Program-made: the position numbers and the translations under genes
DNA from: Candidatus Thorarchaeota archaeon MP11T_1
Lineage (GTDB): Archaea; Asgardarchaeota; Thorarchaeia; Thorarchaeales; Thorarchaeaceae
Length of the DNA stretch: 64,000 nucleotides
Direction: 5' to 3'
Assembly: GCA_002825515.1 (NCBI GenBank)
Contig: PJET01000003.1
Coordinates: 29,887-93,886 of the forward strand
Part shown: one piece after another, positions 44,056 to 51,952 of the stretch
How positions within the stretch are numbered: the stretch's first letter is position 1
Layout: each line of letters starts with the position of its first letter
Notes under the pieces: model-generated
Database searches by the model: none
Told to the model about the DNA's origin: nothing
The model's input: the letters and a program-made list of their open reading frames with translations, nothing else

Positions 44056-45749
44056 TCTTGACTTTCTTCAGAGATTGCATATTTTTTGGAAATCGTGGTA
44101 TCATCTGTTGTAATCACGATAGTGATATTTGTGCGCATCCAGACTCTAATAGAGACTGAAATATTGATTTTATTGAAAAACTGGCTACTAATTATGAAAG
44201 TGATATTATGAATACCTGGTAATACCCAAGTTGGAAGTAAAATTACTTGAGATGTGCTTGTATTGATGATGCCAGTTATTGCAAAAGGACTAGTAAAATT
44301 ATCGCAGAATAATGATATATTGGCCAAGGATACTATTTGATTATTATCATCGAGAATGTCTAGATTAAATTCTAAAGTTTCCGTATAATATGCGGTTTCA
44401 TCTGATATATTTGCTATCATTGTTCCAGTTACAAAAAGATTGATCTCAGGAGTCACCGTAAATTGGTAGTACTCATTTATGGAGGATATGTATACAGTAT
44501 GTTGTCCGACTGAGATGTTGGGCAAGATTAGAATTGCAATAAAACTTGGTAAATTAGGTTGAACATAAGATATTTGCTCAAAATGTAGCGCTTCATCAAT
44601 GAATTGAAGTTCTATTGATTGATTCCAATCAAGAAGTGGTTCAACTAGGAATTCTATAGTAACATTTTCACCTCTTTTGACATTCCAATATGGCCGGATT
44701 GATGAGAATTGTAGCTGGTTGGGTAGTACATCTACAACAGATGTTGTATTGACAGTCTGGTATTGAGAATTGATTGCAGTGAAATTGATTTGATAAAGTC
44801 CGGGACTAGTATTGAAAGGAATTATACTTGAATATCGACCATTTCCCAGATTTGTTAATATTCCAGACCCAAAAGTTGTGATCCATTGAATTGTACTATC
44901 ATTTATAGCTCTGGCTTCTAAATCAGTATGTTCTACTATTATTTCAGCCTGTTCGAACTGGTCTCCATCAGGTGATTGACAATATACTGATACAGGGGAT
45001 GTAATTATTGTCAAATTGGATATTGAGGGAAGAACTGTGACTTGAAACAAGTCCGTAAAAGGAAGAAAATCCTCGTTTCCATAGCTGGAAATTGTTAGAT
45101 TATATAAACCGGGAGATCCTAATGACTCGTTCCAATTGAATTGTAATACACCTTCTGAGGTTGTGGTTGTGTTCTTATGCAATATTGTCTGTGAATTCGA
45201 ATCCTCAATATGTAATGTAACAATTTCATTTGCATAGACTATGTTGTTGTTATGTGAACTAGCTATTAATAGTGAGAGCGAGGTGTTCAATCCATATTGA
45301 ACTGAGAACGGTGATAACGGAATTACAGTGAGATGACCCCTATTGATTGTAATTTCAATATTATCGCCAGCGCTCTGATATACTGTATCGAAAATTTCTA
45401 CTGCAAATATGACAAAAGATTGTACTCCAGTTTCGCCAGGAGAGGTGTGATTTGGCATAATGGTGTATGATGAATTTAAGTAACGGATTGTAGGAGATGG
45501 GGGAATGAAATACTCGTCCGCAAAAGATGGCCCAATATCAGTCACAACAGCGATTGAAACATAGCACCACCCTTCATCGCTAAAATCTGCGGTAAGTTTC
45601 GCAACCATGTCAATTGTTTCTCCAACCTCGTAAACCAATTTATCTGTTTCAAAGTATTGAAAATCAAAATAAAACGCTGAAACTGGAATAGTGAAGCATG
45701 TAATAAAGAGAACAGAAATCGTGAGAAATGCTGTTACTTTTCGTTTCAT
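43938..45749 (-). CDS. Secreted Ig-like repeat protein without membrane anchor
   Basis: 603 residues. N-terminal signal peptide (MKRKVTAFLTISVLFITCFT), then at least four beta-sandwich modules rich in N-x-S/T sites (for example FETDKLVYEVGETIDMVAKL and WNVKRGENVTIEFLVEPLLD). Unlike the paralogue-like gene at 49706-51673, no transmembrane segment is present at the C-terminus. The last 40 residues are read from DNA overlapping korA and look non-native (SSGSIISPPPILFKGITS). It is presumably a surface or secreted adhesin-like protein; family not recognised. Confidence 0.7.
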   Translation of the reverse strand: MKRKVTAFLTISVLFITCFTIPVSAFYFDFQYFETDKLVYEVGETIDMVAKLTADFSDEGWCYVSIAVVTDIGPSFADEYFIPPSPTIRYLNSSYTIMPNHTSPGETGVQSFVIFAVEIFDTVYQSAGDNIEITINRGHLTVIPLSPFSVQYGLNTSLSLLIASSHNNNIVYANEIVTLHIEDSNSQTILHKNTTTTSEGVLQFNWNESLGSPGLYNLTISSYGNEDFLPFTDLFQVTVLPSISNLTIITSPVSVYCQSPDGDQFEQAEIIVEHTDLEARAINDSTIQWITTFGSGILTNLGNGRYSSIIPFNTSPGLYQINFTAINSQYQTVNTTSVVDVLPNQLQFSSIRPYWNVKRGENVTIEFLVEPLLDWNQSIELQFIDEALHFEQISYVQPNLPSFIAILILPNISVGQHTVYISSINEYYQFTVTPEINLFVTGTMIANISDETAYYTETLEFNLDILDDNNQIVSLANISLFCDNFTSPFAITGIINTSTSQVILLPTWVLPGIHNITFIISSQFFNKINISVSIRVWMRTNITIVITTDDTTISKKYAISEESQDYDITERISSGSIISPPPILFKGITSTNPCTARFTSLDS

Positions 45750-45871
45750 TCACCTACACCGAAAGAGTGTCATTATCTTTCTTAAAAAACAGCACATGGA
45801 TTCAACGGTAGGTTTAATTCATAATAACATGCCGTCAGTTGTAGGCTTTAGCGGATAGAGGTATATCATCC

Positions 45872-46237
45872 ATGACAATTAGACTCAAGACTGCTGTCAT
45901 AGACTCTGTTGAGGAAACTGAAACAAGAAGATTAAAGCTATTGAAGGTGTCTTCTAAAAGTGATGGTGCAACGCTTACATTGGAACTGCCTGATGCACTG
46001 TCTGATACATTAAACACCAGTGATTCAATCACAGTTGTTATTGATTCTAAACCTATTACAAAAGGTGAGCAAGCAAAACTCTACATTGAGGGTAGTGTTT
46101 TCAAGAAATCGGAGAAAGATGGTCTAGAAGTTATTGGATCAGTAGGTGGATTGCGATTAGTCTTCTCGCTTGCAAAAACTACTCCAAGCCAAAGTAATGT
46201 TTTCAACTCTGAGAAGTTCTTTCTGGCAATAATGTAA
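45872..46237 (+). CDS. rpoG: RNA polymerase subunit RpoG (RPB8-like)
   Basis: 121 residues. Beta-rich; TIRLKTAVIDSVEETETRRLKLL, LTLELPDALSDTLNTSDSIT, AKLYIEGSVF and EVIGSVGGLRLVFSL match the archaeal Rpo8/RpoG pattern, where GSVGGLR corresponds to the RPB8 FGGL segment. It is found in Crenarchaeota, Korarchaeota and Asgard archaea. ATG with GAGG about ten bases upstream. Confidence 0.82.
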   Translation: MTIRLKTAVIDSVEETETRRLKLLKVSSKSDGATLTLELPDALSDTLNTSDSITVVIDSKPITKGEQAKLYIEGSVFKKSEKDGLEVIGSVGGLRLVFSLAKTTPSQSNVFNSEKFFLAIM

Positions 46238-46410
46238 AACTTCAATTAGAAATGTCATATTCGATTACTTTCGGCTATCTCTCTTTCTGACTGGACCGTC
46301 AAAGACTGCTTAATGTCGGATACAATTCGCTTGGACAGACTAATGTTCTCTGAGAATGTATGTTTAGTATCTGAAACTTAGTTAGGAATAATTGTGCACA
46401 CTCTTAATGG

Positions 46411-47454
46411 GTGTGGTTCTTGACTGATGGAACATGTGAATCTCGTTTGACAGATTCGAAGTCTTGTCCTGATTGCAGCGGCTTTCTAGTCACCAGTCGT
46501 GGACATATAGTATGTGCTGAGTGTGGTTTAGTACTCTCAAGAGAATATGTTTTACCCACATATCAGATGGGGGAAAAACCTAACAATGACACTCCTGATG
46601 CAAGTATGTATGTATCTCTGGGAAATCGTATGCATATTGTGGATGGTCTCGGTAGTTACATAGGTTTTCACAAAGACAAGTACTTTCAGGACGCTCAAGG
46701 ACAGGCATTGTCTGGAAGAATGCAAAAGAAGTTCAAACGTTTGAAGACAATATATAGTACTAGAATAAGAATTGGTAAAAATGAAGCAAAGTATAGAGCC
46801 TTGCGAACCCTCAATCATGTATCGAAACTTCTTATGATTAATGAGCAAGTTCGTGATCGAACAGCATATCTTTACAAGAAAGTGGTAAATGAAACTGCAG
46901 GAAATGTCAGCAATAACATTCTCTTGGTAGCAGTCTGTCTTCTTATGGCTGTAAGAGAGTTCAAGGATGAAGCTCCAATAACACTTGATGAGATTGCTGA
47001 TGTGTTTGAAAAATGTGGGCACCGAGTCAATGTGAGAGCAATTGTGCGAGAAGCTCTCAGACTCAAATCACTTACTGGTTACTCGCCTGAAATACGAAAA
47101 CCAGAGGACTATGTTCCGAGAGTTATTTCCATGTTGATGAATAACTCAAAAGTAGTCAATAAGATTCAATCAAGAGGCTGGAAAAAGAAAGACTATGAGA
47201 ATGCTCTTAGAAACAAGATACTGAGTGTTCTCAAGATAATTCCAACTTCGAAGCGAGGCGGAAGAAATCCTTTCATATTTACTGTTTCAGCAGCCTATGC
47301 CAGTGATCGGTTAATTGCAATGGATTATGGAAAACGGGCAGTTTTGACTCAGAAACTTGCATCAACTGCAACAGAAGTGGCTGAGTACAGTATCAGAGAC
47401 CATTTTGGTATGATGAAAAGAGTCATCGAATTGTCTCATGCAAGTATCCAGTAA
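46411..47454 (+). CDS. tfb: Transcription initiation factor TFB
   Basis: 347 residues. N-terminal zinc ribbon CPDCSGFLVTSRGHIVCAEC, B-reader/linker region, then two cyclin repeats (residues about 130-330) with NNILLVAVCLLMAVREFKDE and FIFTVSAAYASDRLIAMDYG. It recruits RNA polymerase to TBP-bound promoters. The cyclin repeats are diverged from typical archaeal TFB, suggesting a paralogue. GTG 46411 start; TTG 46420 is an alternative. Confidence 0.88.
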   Translation: MWFLTDGTCESRLTDSKSCPDCSGFLVTSRGHIVCAECGLVLSREYVLPTYQMGEKPNNDTPDASMYVSLGNRMHIVDGLGSYIGFHKDKYFQDAQGQALSGRMQKKFKRLKTIYSTRIRIGKNEAKYRALRTLNHVSKLLMINEQVRDRTAYLYKKVVNETAGNVSNNILLVAVCLLMAVREFKDEAPITLDEIADVFEKCGHRVNVRAIVREALRLKSLTGYSPEIRKPEDYVPRVISMLMNNSKVVNKIQSRGWKKKDYENALRNKILSVLKIIPTSKRGGRNPFIFTVSAAYASDRLIAMDYGKRAVLTQKLASTATEVAEYSIRDHFGMMKRVIELSHASIQ

Positions 47455-47528
47455 TCGAATCTGTTCACATAGGAGATTATCTTGGAATTCTATGTATGAA
47501 TGGCTGTAGCTATTAGGTGGATAATCAA

Positions 47529-49223
47529 GTGAACTCAAGTTTTCATGTGATTCATTGTTTGAGTAGACGGTGTGAAAAATGCCCTGAAAGAAGTGAGTAT
47601 GGTTGTTTGAAACTTAGGAGTATCAAAGAATCAGGAAATGGAAAATCAAAGATAATCTTAGCTGAAGCTGAGAGAGGATTAATACACTTCTGTGATTTAT
47701 ATGAGTTAAAACAGACTGAACCTTCTTGGAGAAGTGAAAGCTGGGAAACAGTTTTCATAGGTGTCAACAATCAACTATTCGAAGGATTAGAGGAAGTACT
47801 TTCAATATACAAAGTTGAATCCTATCTTTCGATATTCAAACGAAGTGAGTATAATCAGACGGAATTCATTACATATCCATTGGTTAAAACCGCTCTTGAG
47901 CAATCTCTCATTGTGGATCTAAGTCATATATCAGTTCAGATTGGAAGCAGTATGTCTTCATTGAGAGAAGGTGTTACTCAAAAACTGAAAAAGACTACTG
48001 AAGATATTTCTAATCACATTAATAATCTAATACCAGAGATTAACGCAGCTAGAAGAACAATACTCTCAGAAATTATTGCTCATCGTCGAAATGTTCTCGG
48101 ACCAATAATCCCAATCATTCTTGATGATATGATAGAAGAGATTTATCTTGACAGTCCTGAATCCTCTGTATACTTCGATCATCAAAAATTTGGTAGGTGT
48201 ATTACCAACATTGTTTTTGGAAAACATGAGATACCAAAGATTATCACATTAATTCGTGCTGAGAGTAATCTTCACCTTGATAAACGCAACCCTTCTCTAA
48301 AGACCGATTTACAGATTTATAATGCTTCAATGCGTTTTTCTGCAAGTGTGCCACCACTTAGCCCTGATGGGCTACACCTTGAGATTCGTAGAGCTAAAAA
48401 CAATGCATTTTCAGTTTATGATTTAATTGAAAATGAAACAATGACTCCAGAAGTTGCTGCGATTTTACTTTTTGCTGTTTCATGTCGATTTAATATTACA
48501 GTAACAGGGGGACCTGGAGCTGGAAAAACTACTTTATTGAATGCTTTAGACATGACGACTCCAAAGTGGTGGAGAAAAATCTACATTGAAGATGCTATTG
48601 AAAGCAGAGAACAAAAAGATTCTCATCAAGTTCGATTTAGAGTGGACCCCATTGATGAACAATTGATAAAATTTAGTAAGAGCGATGAAATAGTAAAATG
48701 TCTTCATAGATCACCAGATTACCTTATTCTTGGAGAAATACAAACAGCTGAACATAGTAAAGCTCTATTTCAGGCCATAACTGCAGGTCTTCGTACTATT
48801 CAAACCTGTCATGGTGAATCTGCTTCGGGTCTTGTATCCAGATGGAAGTTCGGACATGAAATTCAAGATGATAATCTTGCTTTAATGGATGTAATAGTCA
48901 CACTTGAGCGACCAATACCGGGTAAATCAAACCGTAGAGTAAGTGAGATTGTGGAAATAGAAAGAAGATTAGTAGATGGTTTATTGGAATTCTCGGGTCT
49001 GAATAAGGTGTATGATTATAATCAAGGAGTCAAAAACAACTGGTCACATGATGGAGCATTTATGACCCGTGCAAGAGACTTTGGAGTTGAAAGTCATATT
49101 CCAGCTCTGAGTTTCTTGACTGATATTATTCGTGACAATAAGTATCAAAAGAATCTTGACATACTGAGTGAAAAAATGTGGTCCTATGGACACCCCATAA
49201 GATTTGCTGAACGTGAAGCATGA
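47529..49223 (+). CDS. Type II/IV secretion (pilus/CpaF-VirB11-like) ATPase
   Basis: 564 residues. An N-terminal cysteine cluster (CLSRRCEKCPERSEYGC), a helical region, then a GspE-type ATPase: ARGPQ-like start at about residue 300, Walker A GGPGAGKTTLLN, acid box IEDAIE, Walker B LILGEIQTAEH, His-box region IQTCHGESA. Such ATPases power archaeal pili and the archaellum. GTG 47529 is preferred because AGGTG lies nine bases upstream. A pilin-like gene follows 3 bp later, supporting a pilus role. Confidence 0.9.
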   Translation: MNSSFHVIHCLSRRCEKCPERSEYGCLKLRSIKESGNGKSKIILAEAERGLIHFCDLYELKQTEPSWRSESWETVFIGVNNQLFEGLEEVLSIYKVESYLSIFKRSEYNQTEFITYPLVKTALEQSLIVDLSHISVQIGSSMSSLREGVTQKLKKTTEDISNHINNLIPEINAARRTILSEIIAHRRNVLGPIIPIILDDMIEEIYLDSPESSVYFDHQKFGRCITNIVFGKHEIPKIITLIRAESNLHLDKRNPSLKTDLQIYNASMRFSASVPPLSPDGLHLEIRRAKNNAFSVYDLIENETMTPEVAAILLFAVSCRFNITVTGGPGAGKTTLLNALDMTTPKWWRKIYIEDAIESREQKDSHQVRFRVDPIDEQLIKFSKSDEIVKCLHRSPDYLILGEIQTAEHSKALFQAITAGLRTIQTCHGESASGLVSRWKFGHEIQDDNLALMDVIVTLERPIPGKSNRRVSEIVEIERRLVDGLLEFSGLNKVYDYNQGVKNNWSHDGAFMTRARDFGVESHIPALSFLTDIIRDNKYQKNLDILSEKMWSYGHPIRFAEREA

Positions 49224-49226
49224 AAA

Positions 49227-49502
49227 ATGAATGTGACTTTTTTTGGGGAGCTTAAAAGGACTCGAAGAGACATGAGTTTAAGGTGGATTATTTTGGTAAA
49301 GGATGATAGTTTTCTACGTGATGAAAAAGGAGGACCATTGGTTGAAGAGAGTTTACTTCTTGGTCTTGCAGTGGTCACAGTTTCCATTGTGATAGCAGTC
49401 ATCCTTCAGGCTACCGGTTGGGCACAAGGTGTTGTAGAGGGGTTATTACAGCTTTTGCAAGACAGCTGGAGTAGTCTTACTCAATTGTTCGGTACACCAT
49501 AG
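49227..49502 (+). CDS. Pilin-like small membrane protein
   Basis: Up to 91 residues; the start is uncertain (ATG 49227, ATG 49272, or TTG 49350 with GGAGG four bases before). Residues KGGPLVEESLLLGLAVVTVS resemble a class III (Flp/type IV) pilin: G-G cut site, Glu at +5, then one hydrophobic helix VSIVIAVIL, and an amphipathic tail. It follows the secretion ATPase by 3 bp. Family assignment is inference from motif and position. Confidence 0.65.
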   Translation: MNVTFFGELKRTRRDMSLRWIILVKDDSFLRDEKGGPLVEESLLLGLAVVTVSIVIAVILQATGWAQGVVEGLLQLLQDSWSSLTQLFGTP

Positions 49503-49587
49503 TGAATGAGTTGTTTTTGTGGGGAAAGGCTTATTTGTAGAGTTCAAAACGAGCCCTATTGCGCTCCGGACTGGCAGTTCACCAACG

Positions 49588-49696
49588 GCTCCGGTAGAAC
49601 ATTGTATATTGATTACAGTGATACCGATTGTAGTCCGGCCCAGCATGGGGGACTCTCGATCCCCCGACCCGGGTTCGAATCCCGGCCGGAGCACCA
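49588..49696 (+). tRNA. tRNA-Glu(CTC) with a D-stem intron
   Basis: Acceptor GCTCCGG (49588-49594) with CCGGAGC (49686-49692), discriminator A and encoded CCA. Anticodon stem GGGGA/TCCCC around CTCTCGA (anticodon CTC). T arm CCGGG-TTCGAAT-CCCGG. The D stem GTGT/GCAT is interrupted between bases 10 and 11 by a 31-base intron (49598-49628). CGGT and ACCG form the central helix and 3-base bulges give cuts that restore GTGT. An earlier GCTCCGG at 49563 does not continue into a tRNA. Confidence 0.9.
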
Positions 49697-49705
49697 TTTT
49701 CATTT

Positions 49706-51673
49706 CTAGCCTACGAGATATCTTCGACGAATAATTGGTATGGACGAGATTCCAACAGAAACGATGATTGCGATTGTTAAGCCAGTGATGCCAATACCCT
49801 CTAATGATACTATATCAGCTATAGTTATTTCGATTAGGAATAATCCACTAGTCGAGAGTACTGATGTTGATGGTTCAGATTCATAGAATAAAACATAGTG
49901 ACCATTTGTAGATGGAACTCCGAAATGAAGTATAATCACACCTTTTTCATTGGTTATGGAAGAAAAGTTGAGATCTAGCCAAATGAAATTAATCTTGACA
50001 CCCTGAATTAATGAACCATTGAAACCCCTTAATGTGAGATGTACAGATAACTCATGGAGTGGAGTAATAATATCAAAAGAATTGAGCTCAAGTCGTATAG
50101 GCATTAAACGAGTAACCTGAAGACTATAATCATATTTGACAGGGGATTCGAATAGAGTGATATTCCCATTATATAATATCGAAATGATATACTGGTTTTC
50201 GATATATGGAACCGAAAAAGAAATGTTTGTTAGACCATTAGAGTCAGTTTCTAAAGAGAATTGGGATTCGTTGTTTATCAAAAGCTGGAGCTGTTTGAAA
50301 GAGAAATTTCCAGCCCAGTCTTCCATATGGATTTCGAAGAAAATCTCTTGACCTGGGGATGCATAGTGTTCAATATTGCAGTCAATGAGGGATATGTTTG
50401 GAGTTGACCAAGCTGTGAAATTACTTTTTGAACTAGTATTCATTAAGAAAGGGTTGCTTGTGATTTCGATGTTTAAAGTATGAATACCAGGAGGTCCATA
50501 GAGCTCATATTGGAAGATTGTAGTTAATTCAATTGAGCTTGAATATAGTGTGAGTCTCTGATTAGATACAGAATCGTGAATTATAATTAGGGATCTTGGA
50601 ATGGCTCTTGCAAATAAGTCAAAAACAGTTATTTCAACAACAATATTTGAACCAATATCAGCTGGAGTTGGTATATTGGTCATAATCTCTATTGGGCTTA
50701 ATACAGAAAGAGGGATTTCAAAATAGGACTCTGAAAACCGTTCTGTACCGTTATACTCAATTTTCAATATGTGAAGTCCTAATGTGAAACTTTCATCTAT
50801 TCTCATTTGGATGTGAGCAATTCCAGAATTGTTAGATATGGCAAAAAACAAAAATGTTTCATCTAAGAATACTTCAAGAAACTGATTCGGTAGCGAGTTG
50901 TTCTCTTGAGATAGCTCAATATACAAATCTACGGATTCATTAAGAGTAATTTCATTAGAAATTGGATTTTGAGGTATAAGCAAAGTAGGTTTTTTTGCTA
51001 TCTCGATTGTGAACACAATTTCTGATGAGTCTAAGAATTTATGCAGGTCTTGTTCGTAAACAACATGAATTTCATTATTTCCTATTGTTATCCATGAACT
51101 ATTACATTCTATATCGAAGTGGATGTTTCCAGAAGAATTGGTTGTACTTACTGCAAGAGGTATACTGTCCTTGAAAACTGTTATAGTTGCGTTTGATATC
51201 GAGTTGTTCGCATCATCCGATAAGTGGATGGTGAAAGATAGAATATCTCCTGGAGCTAGCAAATTGGGAACTTGGCTGATTTCAATGCTTGTAGATGATA
51301 CTATTGATAATACTACAAATTGACATGAGGGGGCTAGTGATAAAGACTCATTACCATAGAATGTTGCATTGATAATTGTAGGTCCGAGAGGATGATTTAC
51401 TGGAATACTCCAGTCGATGAATGCAATACCACTAGTATTTGTTCTGTCTGAACCTATGTAGGTATTATATGTCTGATCAAAAAAGAATATTCTCTGATTT
51501 GGTACAGGATCTCCATAAGTGCCATTTTGAAAGAGTGTTACAGTTATTGTAATTGTTTCCCCTCTAATTACAACTGTTCCGTCTTCTGCTATAACAGATT
51601 CAGTGTCAAGTACAGCTAATGAAAGCGAGAGTAAGACTATGAAAATACTTGGGAGCCAATATGATCGTTTAAT
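49706..51673 (-). CDS. Ig-like repeat surface protein with signal peptide and C-terminal anchor (ATT start)
   Basis: 655 residues when started at an ATT codon (51671-51673). Starting there gives a signal peptide beginning KRSYWLPSIFIVLLSLS, like the KRK start of the 43938-45749 protein. The body has several Ig/FN3-like sandwich modules with many N-x-S/T sites. A C-terminal helix (GITGLTIAIIVSVGISSIP) followed by RRRYLVG anchors it. AAGGGGGT sits seven bases upstream of ATT. No ATG, GTG or TTG occurs in frame between the upstream stop and 51262, which would delete the signal and first domain. Confidence 0.72.
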   Translation of the reverse strand: MKRSYWLPSIFIVLLSLSLAVLDTESVIAEDGTVVIRGETITITVTLFQNGTYGDPVPNQRIFFFDQTYNTYIGSDRTNTSGIAFIDWSIPVNHPLGPTIINATFYGNESLSLAPSCQFVVLSIVSSTSIEISQVPNLLAPGDILSFTIHLSDDANNSISNATITVFKDSIPLAVSTTNSSGNIHFDIECNSSWITIGNNEIHVVYEQDLHKFLDSSEIVFTIEIAKKPTLLIPQNPISNEITLNESVDLYIELSQENNSLPNQFLEVFLDETFLFFAISNNSGIAHIQMRIDESFTLGLHILKIEYNGTERFSESYFEIPLSVLSPIEIMTNIPTPADIGSNIVVEITVFDLFARAIPRSLIIIHDSVSNQRLTLYSSSIELTTIFQYELYGPPGIHTLNIEITSNPFLMNTSSKSNFTAWSTPNISLIDCNIEHYASPGQEIFFEIHMEDWAGNFSFKQLQLLINNESQFSLETDSNGLTNISFSVPYIENQYIISILYNGNITLFESPVKYDYSLQVTRLMPIRLELNSFDIITPLHELSVHLTLRGFNGSLIQGVKINFIWLDLNFSSITNEKGVIILHFGVPSTNGHYVLFYESEPSTSVLSTSGLFLIEITIADIVSLEGIGITGLTIAIIVSVGISSIPIIRRRYLVG

Positions 51674-51765
51674 TATGTGTACCCCCTTGGGGATAGTATG
51701 AGTGTCTTTTTGGTTGTAGTATAGTAATTGAGATTAAGAGAAGCAGTTTGTGTGTTCAGACATAG

Positions 51766-51773
51766 ATTATATG
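51766..51773 (-). promoter_or_regulatory. TATA-like box for the Ig-like surface gene
   Basis: ATATAATC on the reverse strand, about 95 bp upstream of the ATT start, in the divergent space with the VirB4-like operon. Confidence 0.4.
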
Positions 51774-51833
51774 GCATTGCTCCTCTAATGCTTCATCACC
51801 AATTCATCAGTTTGTTTCTAGGTTTTTATTCTC

Positions 51834-51841
51834 CTATATAG
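51834..51841 (+). promoter_or_regulatory. TATA box for the small ORF and VirB4-like gene
   Basis: CTATATAG lies 44 bp before the ATG of the 24-residue ORF. Expected transcription start is near 51862, leaving a short leader with a strong Shine-Dalgarno. Confidence 0.5.
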
Positions 51842-51877
51842 TGACTATCGTTGTGTGATTTGTTTGGGGGTGTTCTT

Positions 51878-51952
51878 ATGCTTAACAGGGGTACGATGGT
51901 TCGGTTCCTCAAGCAGTTAATCATGGACTTAAAAAAGAATGAGGATTCATAG
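51878..51952 (+). CDS. 24-residue leader/small protein coupled to the VirB4-like gene
   Basis: ATG preceded by GGGGGTG with a 5-base gap, a strong Shine-Dalgarno. The peptide starts MLNRGTMVRFLKQLIMDLKK and ends in NEDS; it is a basic amphipathic helix with no membrane span. Its stop TAG is immediately followed by the ATG of the VirB4-like gene, so the two are translationally linked. It may be a leader peptide or a small subunit. Confidence 0.55.
   Translation: MLNRGTMVRFLKQLIMDLKKNEDS

Noticed and set aside
49563..49569. An earlier GCTCCGG that could pair with the tRNA-Glu 3' acceptor.
   Set aside because: The D-arm and position 8/9 bases following it do not fit; the copy at 49588 gives a complete tRNA after removal of one intron.
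49446..49703. Reverse-strand ORF containing RPGFEPGSGDRESP.
   Set aside because: This is the usual spurious translation across a tRNA (tRNA-Glu).
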